Shown here: positions 17,570 through 26,858 of the stretch, piece by piece
Layout of the letters: each line of letters begins with the position of its first letter
Position numbering within the stretch: the first letter of the stretch is position 1
From: Stenotrophomonas sp. WZN-1
Lineage (GTDB): Bacteria; Pseudomonadota; Gammaproteobacteria; Xanthomonadales; Xanthomonadaceae
Assembly: GCF_002192255.1 (NCBI RefSeq)
Contig: NZ_CP021768.1
Span: forward strand, 2,684,001 to 2,748,000
DNA length: 64,000 nt
Direction of reading: 5' to 3'
Notes under the pieces: generated by a model
The model's input: the letters and a program-made list of their open reading frames with translations, nothing else
Database searches by the model: none
What the model was told of the DNA's origin: nothing
Made by a program: the position numbers and the translations under genes

Positions 17570-19753
17570 TCAGCCCGGTTCGCCGTCGTCACCCGGAAGC
17601 TCGGACAGCTCGCCCTGCACCTGCACGTTGTTGCGGCCCATCGCCTTGGCCCGGTAGCACTGGGCATCGGCCGCAGCCACCGCCTGGTCCACGCTCATGC
17701 CGCTGGCCAGCGGCGCGATACCGATGCTGGCACCAATCCGCAGCCGGTCCTGGTCCCAGGGAATCGACAGGGAGGCCAGCGTATGCAGCAATTCACCCCC
17801 GATACGGGCCGCACGACGTGGCGTACAACCGGACAGGATCACCGCGAATTCATCGCCGCCCAGCCGCGCCACCACGTCCGAATCGCGCACGCCATGGCGC
17901 AGCACGCTGGCCACCGCCCACAGCACGGCATCGCCGGCCAGATGGCCCCAGGTGTCGTTGACCGGCTTGAAGCGGTCCAGATCGATGTACATCAGCGAGG
18001 CGGCCTGGCCGGTGCGCTCGACGCGGGTGATCGCCTGCTGCAGGTGCACCTCGAAGCCGCGGCGGTTGCTCAGCTCGGTCAACGGGTCGATCTCGGCCAG
18101 GTGGCGAGCTTCGCGCTGGCGCGCACGCTGCTGGGTGTCGTCGCGCAGCACCCAGACCGCACCGCGCACATGGCCTTCGTCATCACGCAGCCAGGCACGG
18201 GTCAGGTCCACCGGCACCGTTGCCGTGCCCAGCCGCAGCAGCAGGTCGGCGTGCAGGTCCACCGCGTTGCTCTCCGGGTCTAGCAGTACCGAGACATCCA
18301 GTACCGAACCGGGCGCGTATTCCGTGGTCAGCGCCAGCACGTCCTGCACCTTGTGCCCGGCCAACGACATCGCGCCATCGCCGGCCAGGGTGCGTACTGC
18401 GGCTGCATTGGCGTAATCGATGCGGCCATCAAGGCTGACGCTGAGCACCAGGTCGGCCACCGCATCCAGCGTGATGCGGCTGCGTTGCTCACTCTCGAAC
18501 AGGCGCTGTTCGCTGCTGCGCTGGGCGGTGATGTCCTGGATCTGCGACACGAAATGCAGCGGTTCGCCGTGCTCGTTGCGCACCAGCGACACCGACAGCC
18601 GCGCCCAGATGATGCGTCCGTCGCGGTCGAGATAGCGCTTTTCCAGGTGGTAGTGGCTGCGTCGCCCAGCCAGCAGGTCCTGCACCAGGGCCAGGTCGGT
18701 CTGCAGGTCATCGGGATGGGTCAGCCGCTGGAAATCGACCTGCAGCAGCTCTTCGCGCGGGTAGCCCAGGATCCGGCACAGCGCGTCGTTGACGTCCAGC
18801 CAGCGTCCTTCCAGCGACACCAGTGCCATGCCCAGCGCGGCGGAGGTGAACGCCCCGGCGAACTTCTCGGCCGACAGCCGCGCTTCGGCGCGCGCCTGCA
18901 GGATCTCGGTGATGTCGATGGCCATGCCGACGTAGCCGATGCGCGCCCCATCGGCACTCTCCATGCGGCTGATCGACAGGCGCACCTGGCGTGACTGTCC
19001 ATTCTTGCGCAGCAGCGTCCACTGCCGCGAGTAGGTCTGCCCGTCGGCACGCGCGCTCAGCGCCTCGAACACGCCGGGAAGATTGCCATCAGCATCGGCC
19101 AGCGGCTGCAACCAGGCTTTCAGTTCGGCTGGATCGTGGAAGGCGTCGAGCCGGCGCTGGCCGACCACTTCCGCCGCGCTGTAGCCCAGCAGGCGCTCCG
19201 CCCCCGTGTTGAACAGGGTGATGGTGCCATCGGTATCGGTGGCGATCACCGCCACCTCATCGGACGCATCGACCACGGCCTGCAGGCGTTGCCGGGTCTC
19301 GGCCGCGTCCTGCCTCGCCTGCTGCAGCTCGGTGACGTCGGCATGCGCGCCGGCCATCCACAACGGATTGCCCTGCCCGTCCCATTCGAAGACCCGGCCG
19401 CGGTCCTGGATCCAGATCCACTGCCCGTTCTTGTGGCGCATGCGCAGCAGGCAGGCGTAGTTGTCGGAGCGGCCTTCGAAATGCTCATCCAGCGCCGCAT
19501 CGGACAGCGCGATGTCATCGGGATGGACCAGCTTCAGGAACGTCTTCTGGCAGATCGGTTCCAGCTCTTCCAGGCGGTAGCCGACAATCTCGGCCCAGCG
19601 CGCATTGACCCGCATCTCGCCGGTCTGCACGTTCCATTCCCAGGTTCCCGCAGCGGTACCGTCGATGATCATCGCCAGGCGGCGACGCTCTTCCGCCAAC
19701 TCCTGCAGGCGGCGCTCCAGCAGTCCATTGCCGTGGATGCCCTGGCCCTGCAT
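17570..19753 (-). CDS. Multi-PAS diguanylate cyclase
   Basis: About 727 residues: four PAS modules (starting near WEWNVQTGEMR, AVIATDTDGTITLFN, GMALVSLEGRWLDVND and LVLSVSLDGRIDYAN) followed by a GGDEF domain with LGGDEFAVIL. RDSD five residues before the active site is an intact c-di-GMP inhibition site. There are no membrane helices, so it is a cytoplasmic sensor, possibly of redox or gas ligands through PAS. The ATG at 19753 precedes a coiled coil leading to the first PAS; the in-frame extension to 19939 is arginine-rich and unlike coding sequence. Confidence 0.85.
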   Translation of the reverse strand: MQGQGIHGNGLLERRLQELAEERRRLAMIIDGTAAGTWEWNVQTGEMRVNARWAEIVGYRLEELEPICQKTFLKLVHPDDIALSDAALDEHFEGRSDNYACLLRMRHKNGQWIWIQDRGRVFEWDGQGNPLWMAGAHADVTELQQARQDAAETRQRLQAVVDASDEVAVIATDTDGTITLFNTGAERLLGYSAAEVVGQRRLDAFHDPAELKAWLQPLADADGNLPGVFEALSARADGQTYSRQWTLLRKNGQSRQVRLSISRMESADGARIGYVGMAIDITEILQARAEARLSAEKFAGAFTSAALGMALVSLEGRWLDVNDALCRILGYPREELLQVDFQRLTHPDDLQTDLALVQDLLAGRRSHYHLEKRYLDRDGRIIWARLSVSLVRNEHGEPLHFVSQIQDITAQRSSEQRLFESEQRSRITLDAVADLVLSVSLDGRIDYANAAAVRTLAGDGAMSLAGHKVQDVLALTTEYAPGSVLDVSVLLDPESNAVDLHADLLLRLGTATVPVDLTRAWLRDDEGHVRGAVWVLRDDTQQRARQREARHLAEIDPLTELSNRRGFEVHLQQAITRVERTGQAASLMYIDLDRFKPVNDTWGHLAGDAVLWAVASVLRHGVRDSDVVARLGGDEFAVILSGCTPRRAARIGGELLHTLASLSIPWDQDRLRIGASIGIAPLASGMSVDQAVAAADAQCYRAKAMGRNNVQVQGELSELPGDDGEPG

Positions 19754-19960
19754 CAATCCGGTCCCCTGCCGGCACGGCCAGGCGCCGGCCGCAGCGGAGC
19801 GCTGCGGCCGGCAACGAAGACGGCGGGTCGTGCTGGCGTCATGGCCCTCCCCAGCGACAGCGGGGAGGCCAAACGCCCCCCTCAGGCGCAAGTGTGCGCA
19901 ATCACGGGGAAAACCGACAAGTCCCCCGCCCCGGATCAACCGTGACGGGGGGCACGATCC

Positions 19961-22348
19961 TCAGCTGCGCTTGGCCCGGGCAAAGGCTTCGGCCAGGGCA
20001 TTGTTGGCCGGCGGCTCAGACTGGGCAGGACGGCCACCAGCGCCCTGCCCGCGGTTCGGTCCACGGTTCCGGCCGCCCGCGTCACGGCGCGGCCCCTGGC
20101 CCTGGCCGCGCTCATCGCGCTGGCCCGGGCGGCTGGTGGCCTGGCCCGGGGTATCGTCCAGGCGCCGGGTCAGGGCGATGCGCTTGCGCGCCACGTCCAC
20201 CTCCAGCACCTTGACCTTGACGATGTCACCGGCCTTGACCACGTCGCGCGGGTCCTTCACGAAGGTATCGGAGAGCGCCGAGATGTGGATCAGGCCATCC
20301 TGGTGCACGCCGATATCGACAAAGGCGCCAAAGGCCGCCACGTTGCTGACCACGCCTTCCAGCACCATGCCCTCGCGCAGGTCCTTGATGTCTTCGACGC
20401 CCTCGGCGAAGCGCGCGGCCTTGAACTCCGGACGCGGGTCGCGGCCCGGCTTCTCCAGTTCCTTCAGGATGTCGCGCACGGTCGGCACGCCGAAGGTGGC
20501 ATCGGTGAACTGCTCGGCCTTCAAGCCACGCAGGAAACTACCATCACCGATCAGCGCCTTGATCGGACGTGCGGTGCTGGCGACGATGCGCTCGACCACC
20601 GGGTAGGCTTCCGGGTGCACCGCCGAGGCATCCAGCGGCTGGTCTCCATCGGCGATGCGCAGGAAGCCGGCGCACTGCTCGAAGGTCTTCTCGCCCAGGC
20701 GCGCGACCTTCAGCAGGTCCTTGCGACGCTTGAACGGGCCGTTGTCGTCACGATGGCGCACGATGTTCTCGGCCACCGTGGCCGACAGGCCGGACACCCG
20801 TGACAGCAGCGCAGCCGACGCGGTGTTCACGTACACGCCGACCGCGTTCACGCAGTCCTCCACGCGCGCATCCAGCGCCCGTGCCAGGCGGTACTGGTCC
20901 ACGTCGTGCTGGTACTGGCCAACGCCAATCGCCTTGGGCTCGATCTTCACCAGTTCGGCCAGCGGATCCTGCAGGCGGCGTGCGATCGACACCGCGCCAC
21001 GCAGCGACACGTCCAGCCCCGGGAATTCCTTCGCCGCGAACTCGGACGCCGAATACACCGACGCACCCGCCTCGCTGACCACCACCTTCTGCAGCTTCGG
21101 GTTGGCGACCGCCTTGATCGCTTCGCCGGCCAGCTTGTCGGTTTCGCGGCTGGCGGTGCCGTTGCCGATCGCGATCAGTTCCACGTTGTGCTTGGCGCAC
21201 AGCTGCTTGATCGTCTGCAGCGACTGCTCCCACTGGCGACGCGGTTCGTGCGGATAGATGGTGTCGGTGGCGACCAGCTTGCCGGTTGCATCGACCACCG
21301 CGATCTTGCAGCCGGTACGGATGCCAGGGTCCAGCCCGAGCACGGTCTTCGGGCCGGCCGGTGCGGCCAGCAGCAGGTCCTTCAGGTTGTCGCCGAACAC
21401 CGCGATGGCTTCGGCTTCGGCCTTTTCGCGGGCCTGGTTGAACAGGTCCAGCAGCAGATGGGTGTGCAGCTTGGCGCGCCAGGTCAGGCGGCACGCATCC
21501 AGCAGCCAGCGGTCGGCGGCACGGCCCTGGTCGGCGATGCCAGCCTTGCGCGCCACGCGTCCTTCGGCGTACTGATGGCCAGCCTCGGCATCGCTGCCCG
21601 GGTCCAGTTCCAGGAACAGGATCTCCTCGCGGCGCGCACGGAACAGCGCCAACAGCCGGTGCGAAGGAATCTTCGCCAGCGCCTCGGCATGTTCGAAGTA
21701 GTCGCGGTACTTGGCGCCCTCGGTTTCCTTGCCTTCGGCCACGCGCGCGCGGATCACGCCGGTCTCGCCCAGCCAGGTGCGCAGCTCGCCAACCAGCGCG
21801 GCATCTTCGCCCCAGCGCTCCATCAGGATCGCGCGGGCGCCTTCCAGCGCGGCCTTGGTGTCGGCCACGCCCTTGTCGCTGTCGACAAAAGTAGCCGCGA
21901 AGACCTGCGGGTCCTGCGTCGGGTCGGCCAGCAGGCCATCGGCCAGCGGTTCCAGACCGGCCTCGCGGGCGATCTGGGCGCGGGTCCGGCGCTTGGGCTT
22001 GTACGGCAGGTACAGGTCTTCCAGCCGGCTCTTGGTGTCGGCGGCCAGGATGTCATTGCGCAGTTCGTCGCCGAGCTTGCCCTGTTCGCCGATGCTGGCC
22101 AGCACCGCCGCACGGCGATCCTCCAGCTCGCGCAGGTAGGTCAGCCGGGTTTCCAGGTTGCGCAGCTGGGTGTCGTCCAAGCCGCCGGTCACTTCCTTGC
22201 GGTAGCGCGCGATGAACGGAACGCTGGCGCCTTCGTCGAGCAGGCCGACGGCGGCGCGCACCTGGGCGGACTGGGCACCGATCTCGTCGGCGATGGTCTG
22301 GGCGATCTGCTGGGCGAGCGCGCTCTGTGCGTTCTTGGCGTCGTGCAT
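19961..22348 (-). CDS. tex: Tex-family transcription accessory protein with S1 domain
   Basis: A 795-residue protein. An N-terminal Tex helical region carries [20 protein letters not shown]. The YqgF-like domain ([18 protein letters not shown]) follows, then tandem helix-hairpin-helix motifs and an S1 RNA-binding domain ([21 protein letters not shown]). The C-terminal 70 residues are a Gly/Arg/Gln-rich disordered tail. Tex is a cytoplasmic nucleic-acid-binding protein linked to transcription and ribosome-associated processes. The ATG at 22348 gives the conserved N-terminus; the longer frame to 22465 adds unrelated residues. Confidence 0.93.
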   Translation of the reverse strand: MHDAKNAQSALAQQIAQTIADEIGAQSAQVRAAVGLLDEGASVPFIARYRKEVTGGLDDTQLRNLETRLTYLRELEDRRAAVLASIGEQGKLGDELRNDILAADTKSRLEDLYLPYKPKRRTRAQIAREAGLEPLADGLLADPTQDPQVFAATFVDSDKGVADTKAALEGARAILMERWGEDAALVGELRTWLGETGVIRARVAEGKETEGAKYRDYFEHAEALAKIPSHRLLALFRARREEILFLELDPGSDAEAGHQYAEGRVARKAGIADQGRAADRWLLDACRLTWRAKLHTHLLLDLFNQAREKAEAEAIAVFGDNLKDLLLAAPAGPKTVLGLDPGIRTGCKIAVVDATGKLVATDTIYPHEPRRQWEQSLQTIKQLCAKHNVELIAIGNGTASRETDKLAGEAIKAVANPKLQKVVVSEAGASVYSASEFAAKEFPGLDVSLRGAVSIARRLQDPLAELVKIEPKAIGVGQYQHDVDQYRLARALDARVEDCVNAVGVYVNTASAALLSRVSGLSATVAENIVRHRDDNGPFKRRKDLLKVARLGEKTFEQCAGFLRIADGDQPLDASAVHPEAYPVVERIVASTARPIKALIGDGSFLRGLKAEQFTDATFGVPTVRDILKELEKPGRDPRPEFKAARFAEGVEDIKDLREGMVLEGVVSNVAAFGAFVDIGVHQDGLIHISALSDTFVKDPRDVVKAGDIVKVKVLEVDVARKRIALTRRLDDTPGQATSRPGQRDERGQGQGPRRDAGGRNRGPNRGQGAGGRPAQSEPPANNALAEAFARAKRS

Positions 22349-22555
22349 TGCTTCAGGTCTGTGCCGCGTTTCGGGAAGACCCCATTCTGGCAATCCACGA
22401 CGGAGCCGGACAAGGCATTGACAGGGGGCGAGGTTCAGCGGCGAAGCCGGAGTGGACGCCGGCATCCTGGCAAAGAGCGGGCTCGGACTGGCCCGGGGCT
22501 GGGATGCCGGCGCGGGCGCACGATGGTGGGCGCGCCCTGCCGCGTGTTGCGAAGG

Positions 22556-22771
22556 TCAGCGGTAGTGGCGGGCGGCGCGCTGCATGACGATGTCGTCACG
22601 CATGCTTTCCAGGGCCATCAGGCGGACCTTGCCGACACCCTGCAGTTCCATGAACCGCTCCGTGTAGAACTCCGGCCCCAGCGCGGTGTCGGCGCGGGAT
22701 TTGCTGAAGCCGTAGGGCACCACGCCCTTCTCGCCATCCTTGCTACCACCGACATAAAGAACGATTGCCAT
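22556..22771 (-). CDS. Conserved-looking 71-residue protein, unknown function
   Basis: The product starts MAIVLYVGGSKDGEKGVVPYGF and ends in a basic helix. The strand-loop at the start and regular codon use suggest a real small gene. No family is recognised. It lies upstream of tex on the same strand with about 200 bp between. Confidence 0.55.
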   Translation of the reverse strand: MAIVLYVGGSKDGEKGVVPYGFSKSRADTALGPEFYTERFMELQGVGKVRLMALESMRDDIVMQRAARHYR

Positions 22772-22974
22772 GTGATGTATTCCTCCAAATTGCTACTGCG
22801 TACTGCGCTCGATGAGCGATGCTGCGAGCTCATCGAGGGAGAGCTTACCGCGTCGAACCTGACTGGAACGTCACGAAGGCTAATGACGATCGGTTGCATG
22901 CAGATGACTGCGGGATCGCAGCAGAATGCTTACGGATCTTTAACTTTCGGCTAACGAATATGCAGGGGATTCCC

Positions 22975-23525
22975 GCCAACGGCGCAGCCCCTCGTGGGTG
23001 GTTTGGTTGGTCGCGGAAAGCCGGTTTCCTGTGGGCTGGCCGGGAGGGTGGGTAGGCCGGGGACGCCGTGAACCCGTCCATGGGGGCTTGGCCGCGGCAT
23101 CCATGCCGCGGACACCCCGGCCTACCCACCCTCCCGACCGCTGACAGATTTCGGTGGCCTGCCACCCACGGAGAAGAAAAAAGAAGATCACAAGCAAAAG
23201 CAGCCTGGCTGGCCGCTTTATGTAGAGTCGAGCCCACGCTCGGCTGCTTTCAGGCCAGTCCGCGAAGCCGAGCGCTTGCTCGGCTCTACACGAGCAAGCG
23301 CAGCGCGCGACCCGCTTCTGCTGTTCTTTTTCTTCTCCGTGGCTGGATGCGCACGGAAACTGTCAGGGGTCGGGCGGGGTGGGTTCGCGGGACCGTTGGC
23401 GCCATGGATGGCGCCATCGAGCCCCCAGGGACGGGTTTACGGCGTGTCCCGCGAATCCACCCCGCCCGACCCAATTGCATGAAACGCATTCCGCGACCAA
23501 GCCACGAGGGGCTGCGCCGTTGGCT
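22975..23525. repeat. Large imperfect inverted repeat in a gene-free region
   Basis: The stretch 22772-23530 holds no convincing gene. Its left arm (about 22975-23245) and right arm (about 23266-23525) are inverted copies. Both contain the same blocks in mirrored order: CCAACGGCGCAGCCCCTCGT, a block on accCGTCCmTGGGGGCT, a GC-palindrome (CATCCATG or CATCCATGGCG type), CCACGGAGAAGAAAAA, and a SMAG-like end. The arms diverge strongly in places, so this looks like two old copies of one intergenic element. Apparent ORFs inside it are by-products. Confidence 0.65.
23222..23289. repeat. SMAG-type pair at the centre of the inverted repeat
   Basis: GTAGAGTCGAGC...GCTCGGCT at 23222-23245 faces its reverse form AGCCGAGC...GCTCTAC at 23266-23289. 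Confidence 0.65.
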
Positions 23526-23530
23526 GGAAA

Positions 23531-24010
23531 CTACGGCCACCAGCCACGCCCGAACCGGGCGAAATGATCGGCCGCCCGCTCGAATGGGTTGCGCGCGCTC
23601 ACCCCACCGCACAGCAGGTACACCGGCAGGTACAGCGGCCCCAGCACCATGTACTGGTACACGTGCGCGCGCTCGTGGTCGTCCAGCCGGATCAGCGGCT
23701 CCACGCCCCACCCCGCCTGGTGCGCATAGGTGCGGCAGGAAATGCCCAGGTCATGGCCGGTATGCAGGATCACATTGCCCAACGTGATCGCCCCGCCCGG
23801 CCCCCACGGCCAGCGGTCGAACACCAGGGCGCAGTCCCGCCCGCTCCAGCGTAGCGTCGCGCCGCCGAGCATGCCGGCCAGGCCACCGATCAGGCCGAGC
23901 AGGGAATTGGGGGACGCCCATGCCGCGCCCAGCACCTGCAGCGCGCGCAGCCAGATCGGCCAGGGCTCCGGGGCCGTCTTCAATCGGCCTCGTTCGGCAT
24001 CAGCAGCCAC
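23531..24010 (-). CDS. Membrane protein with HExxH-type motif, unknown function
   Basis: About 159 residues. There is one hydrophobic segment near residues 35-50 and another at about 120-138. Between them DDHERAHVYQY contains HERAH, an HExxH zinc-protease-like motif, and further on NPFERAADHFA could supply a third ligand. This pattern occurs in small putative metallopeptidase families, but no activity is proven. The GTG at 24010 overlaps the end of the PspC gene by 31 bp; a TTG at 23983, overlapping its stop codon, is an equally good start and would imply translational coupling. Confidence 0.6.
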   Translation of the reverse strand: MAADAERGRLKTAPEPWPIWLRALQVLGAAWASPNSLLGLIGGLAGMLGGATLRWSGRDCALVFDRWPWGPGGAITLGNVILHTGHDLGISCRTYAHQAGWGVEPLIRLDDHERAHVYQYMVLGPLYLPVYLLCGGVSARNPFERAADHFARFGRGWWP

Positions 24011-24183
24011 AGGATCAGGTAGACCAGGATGCCGGGGAAAGCCGCCGAGCCGATCGAGACCAGCACGAACACGATCCGCACCAGCGTGGGGTTCCAGCCG
24101 AAGCGGTGGGCGATGCCGCCCATCACGCCGGCAATCATGCGGTCGTTCAGCGAGCGCGACAGCGTCTTGGGCGTGGTGTTCAT
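23980..24183 (-). CDS. PspC-domain small membrane protein
   Basis: A 67-residue protein: RSLNDRMIAGVMGGIAHRFG is the PspC signature and is followed by a single strongly hydrophobic stretch. PspC proteins sense envelope stress or act as toxins/antitoxins in larger systems; this short form is a stand-alone. The ATG at 24183 follows GGAGACGCC. It overlaps the next gene downstream. Confidence 0.8.
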   Translation of the reverse strand: MNTTPKTLSRSLNDRMIAGVMGGIAHRFGWNPTLVRIVFVLVSIGSAAFPGILVYLILWLLMPNEAD

Positions 24184-24214
24184 GGCGGCGTCTCCTCGGC
24201 TTACGGGCAGAACC

Positions 24215-24237
24215 AGTCGAGCATGGCTCGACTTTAC
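24215..24237. repeat. SMAG-like single palindrome
   Basis: AGTCGAGC/GCTCGACT arms. The terminal tetranucleotide is GTAA rather than GTAG when read on the minus strand. Confidence 0.55.
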
Positions 24238-24250
24238 ACCCGGGCCGTGT

Positions 24251-24628
24251 CTACGGCGTGCGGTGACGCAATGCCTGCAAGCGTGCACCGAACCAGGCCG
24301 CTGCGGTCTGTTCGGGCTGCCCCGGGCACTGGATGCGATAGGGCTTGCCGCTCATGCTGCTCTGGCTGGCGGCGCGCTCGATGAACTGCTCGGCGCTGTC
24401 CACCATGTCCTTCTTCAGCAGGTAGTCGTACTTGCGCTGCAGGTGCGCGCGCGCATCGCTGCCGTCGTACCAGCTGCCATTGCGCTGGAACCGGCATTGG
24501 GAGCCGTCCAGGCTGGAGATCAGCTGGGCGATTTCTCTTCGCGCATCCGCGCTGGGGGCAGCCTGGGCAACAGGTGCTGCCAACAGCAGCGTGGCAAGCA
24601 GCAGCGAAATCCTTTGCGACATCATCAT
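24251..24628 (-). CDS. DUF5329-like periplasmic protein
   Basis: A 125-residue protein with a signal peptide ending AQAAP. The mature part has ISSLDGSQCRFQRNGSWYDG, AHLQRKYDYLL, SAEQFIERAASQSSMSGKPY and a second Cys. Two cysteines probably form a disulfide. The pattern matches the DUF5329 family as I remember it. Function is unknown. It is flanked on both sides by SMAG palindromes. Confidence 0.7.
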   Translation of the reverse strand: MMMSQRISLLLATLLLAAPVAQAAPSADARREIAQLISSLDGSQCRFQRNGSWYDGSDARAHLQRKYDYLLKKDMVDSAEQFIERAASQSSMSGKPYRIQCPGQPEQTAAAWFGARLQALRHRTP

Positions 24629-24637
24629 TCTCCATGC

Positions 24638-24660
24638 AGTCGAGCATGGCTCGACGCTAC
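24638..24660. repeat. SMAG-type single palindrome
   Basis: AGTCGAGC/GCTCGACGCTAC; GTAG at 24657-24660 on the minus strand, immediately downstream of phaC and upstream of the DUF5329 gene. Confidence 0.6.
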
Positions 24661-24677
24661 AAAAACCGAAGGAACCT

Positions 24678-25745
24678 TTACGCGTCGCGCGCCTTCAGCC
24701 AGCCATCGATCGTGGCCGGCACTTCGCGCTGCGCGCGGCCGGACACGTAGATGCCGATATGGCCGCCACGGAAACTGGACTCGGTGTAGTCGTCCGTGCC
24801 CAAGCGCCCACGCATCGCGCGCGAGGCATCCGGCGGCACCAGATGGTCCTGCTCGGCATAGATGTTCAGCACCGGCAGGGTCACCTGCGACAGATCCACC
24901 GCTTCCTCGCCGATCCGCACCGTGCCGTTCACCAGCCCGTTGCCCTGGTAGAACTGCTTGATGAAGTCACGGAACGCCTCGCCCGCCAGGTCCGGTGAAT
25001 CGAAGATCCACTTCTCCATGCGCAGGAAATCCTCCAGCGCCGCCTTGTCATCGAGGATATCGAGCAGGCCCACGTACTTCTGCACGTTCAGGCGGAACGG
25101 CTTGAGCATCAGGTAACTGGCATTCATCAGGTCGGCCGGGATGTTGCCCAGCGTGTCGACCAGCAGGTCCACGTCCACCTGCCGCGCCCAGTGCGAGAGC
25201 ATGTTGTCGGCGGTCTGGAAGTCGACCGGGGTGACCATGGTGATCAGCTTGCCCAGCTTCTGCCGGCGCAGTGCGGCGTAGCACAGCGCGAACACCCCGC
25301 CCTGGCAGATGCCAAGCAGGTCGACCGGGCCGCCACCGCGCGCGCGCAGCGCATCCACCGCGCCATCGATGTAGCGAAGCAGGTAGTCCTCCAGGGTCTG
25401 GAAGCGTTCGGAACGATCCGGGTAGCCCCAGTCCAGCACGTAGACGTCCTGGCCCAGCGCCAGCAGCTTCTGCACCAGCGAACGGTCGGCCTGCAGGTCG
25501 ACCATGTACGGCCGGTTGACCAGCGCGTAGACGATCAGCAGCGGCGAGCGCCGGGTCGGCGCCTGCTCACCGACGAAGCGGTACATCACCACCTTTCCGT
25601 CGCGCCAGACTTCCTCGCGCGCGGTCACGCCATAGTCCACGTCTTCCACCTGCGGCAGCAGCTTCAGCCCTTCCATCAGCTTGCGCTGCATGGCCAGGGT
25701 TTCCTGCATCAGGTCATCGGCGTTGAAGCCCAGCGGTCCCTTCAT
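24678..25745 (-). CDS. phaC: Class III polyhydroxyalkanoate synthase catalytic subunit
   Basis: A 355-residue alpha/beta-hydrolase-like enzyme. The nucleophile is Cys147 in GICQGG (lipase-like box of PHA synthases), with Asp and His expected in NIYAEQDHLVPP and RGGHIGIYVSGRAQREVP. The length and the need for a PhaE partner define class III. It polymerises 3-hydroxyacyl-CoA at the granule surface. Its ATG overlaps the phaE stop by four bases (ATGA), a translational coupling expected for subunits of one complex. Confidence 0.93.
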   Translation of the reverse strand: MKGPLGFNADDLMQETLAMQRKLMEGLKLLPQVEDVDYGVTAREEVWRDGKVVMYRFVGEQAPTRRSPLLIVYALVNRPYMVDLQADRSLVQKLLALGQDVYVLDWGYPDRSERFQTLEDYLLRYIDGAVDALRARGGGPVDLLGICQGGVFALCYAALRRQKLGKLITMVTPVDFQTADNMLSHWARQVDVDLLVDTLGNIPADLMNASYLMLKPFRLNVQKYVGLLDILDDKAALEDFLRMEKWIFDSPDLAGEAFRDFIKQFYQGNGLVNGTVRIGEEAVDLSQVTLPVLNIYAEQDHLVPPDASRAMRGRLGTDDYTESSFRGGHIGIYVSGRAQREVPATIDGWLKARDA

Positions 25746-26836
25746 CGGTCACGCGCCCGAGTGGAAGTGCGAGGTGCAGCCTTTTTCGCGGGTGCCTTTT
25801 TCGCGGGTGCCTTTTTCGCGGGTGCCTTTTTCGCAGCCGCCTTCTTTGCCGGCGCGGCCTTCTTCGCGGCCTTGCGCGCGACCGGCTTCACCTTCGCCGG
25901 TGCCGGCTGCGCCACCGGATCGACCTCGCCCGTACCGGCCATTGCCGCCACCTGCGCCTGCAGGCGACGCAGGCTGCGCTCCAGCTCGGCGATGCGGCGG
26001 TGTGCGGCGTCCATCTCGCTGCGGGTCGGCAGGCCGATCCGTTCACTCATCTGTTCCACCTCGCGCTGCAGGCCGGCGCGCAGCCGCATCTGTGCGTTGC
26101 CCAGCGCGGCGTATACCTGCTGGAACGGCTCGGACATGGCGACCTTGGCGTAGGCCTCCTCGGCCACTTCGATCCACAGGTCGAACATCGCGCGGGCGCT
26201 GGTCAGCTGGCTGCCCGGCTGTTCGTGCTCGGCCAGGCGCTGTTCGAACAGCGCAAAGGCCTCGTCCAGTGCCTGCTTGATCTGATCGACGTAGGCGCGC
26301 GAATGCTGCTGGTATTCCTCCTGCGCACGCAGCAGGGCCTGCCAGCGCGCCTGATGCTCGCGGCCAGGCCCGAACGCCGGGCTCTGCAGCCACGGTCCTG
26401 CCTGAAGCTGGAACTGCTGCAGCCAGGCGGCGAATTCCGGCACCGCGGCACCGGCGTGGGTACTGCCACGCGCGCCCTGCAGCATCCATTGCAGCATGCC
26501 GTCACCCTGCCCCTGCACCGCTTCGCGCCAGGCCTGGGCCACATCGGCACTGTTGGCGTCGCGGCCGGCAAACCGTGCGGCGACTTCCTGCATGGTGCCG
26601 TACCAGCTGCCCGCCTGTTCGCGGAACCGGCGCACGGCATCTTCCGGCGCGCCGTGCGCCTGTTCGGGCAGCAGCTGGCCCCACCAGTCGAACAACCGCT
26701 GCCAGCTGCCGGGATCGTCACCGGCTGGTGCGCCGGGCGTGCTCGCATGGCGCAGGGCATCGCCCCAGGCGCCGAAGTACTGCCGGGCCAGGGTTTCGAA
26801 ATCGCTGCTGCCGGCGTCGTGGGCCGAGCTGGTCAT
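25742..26836 (-). CDS. phaE: Class III PHA synthase subunit with histone-like tail
   Basis: A 364-residue protein whose first 300 residues are helical, with the WFDWWG-like start and the late coiled coil typical of PhaE. The last 45 residues are an Ala/Lys/Pro repeat (AKKAPAKKAPAKKAPAKK) like the histone-H1-type tails of PhaF/phasins. PhaE is the non-catalytic partner of PhaC. The tail could bind DNA or polyphosphate, helping granules to segregate; that role is inferred. It overlaps phaC by four bases and starts 23 bp downstream of pssA. Confidence 0.88.
   Translation of the reverse strand: MTSSAHDAGSSDFETLARQYFGAWGDALRHASTPGAPAGDDPGSWQRLFDWWGQLLPEQAHGAPEDAVRRFREQAGSWYGTMQEVAARFAGRDANSADVAQAWREAVQGQGDGMLQWMLQGARGSTHAGAAVPEFAAWLQQFQLQAGPWLQSPAFGPGREHQARWQALLRAQEEYQQHSRAYVDQIKQALDEAFALFEQRLAEHEQPGSQLTSARAMFDLWIEVAEEAYAKVAMSEPFQQVYAALGNAQMRLRAGLQREVEQMSERIGLPTRSEMDAAHRRIAELERSLRRLQAQVAAMAGTGEVDPVAQPAPAKVKPVARKAAKKAAPAKKAAAKKAPAKKAPAKKAPAKKAAPRTSTRARDR
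25783..25850. repeat. 15-bp tandem repeat inside phaE
   Basis: The unit GCCTTTTTCGCGGGT occurs about four times head to tail and encodes the APAKK pentapeptide on the minus strand. Such arrays can change copy number by slippage while keeping the frame. Confidence 0.75.
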
Positions 26837-26858
26837 CGCAGGCCTCCGCAGGGCTGGC

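Noticed and set aside
20906..22954. 682-codon plus-strand frame
   Set aside because: Antisense shadow of tex; no start signal, and the composition is typical of GC-rich antisense frames.
23068..23787. 239-codon plus-strand frame across the intergenic repeats
   Set aside because: Runs through the inverted repeat and then antisense to the HExxH gene; no RBS or domain.
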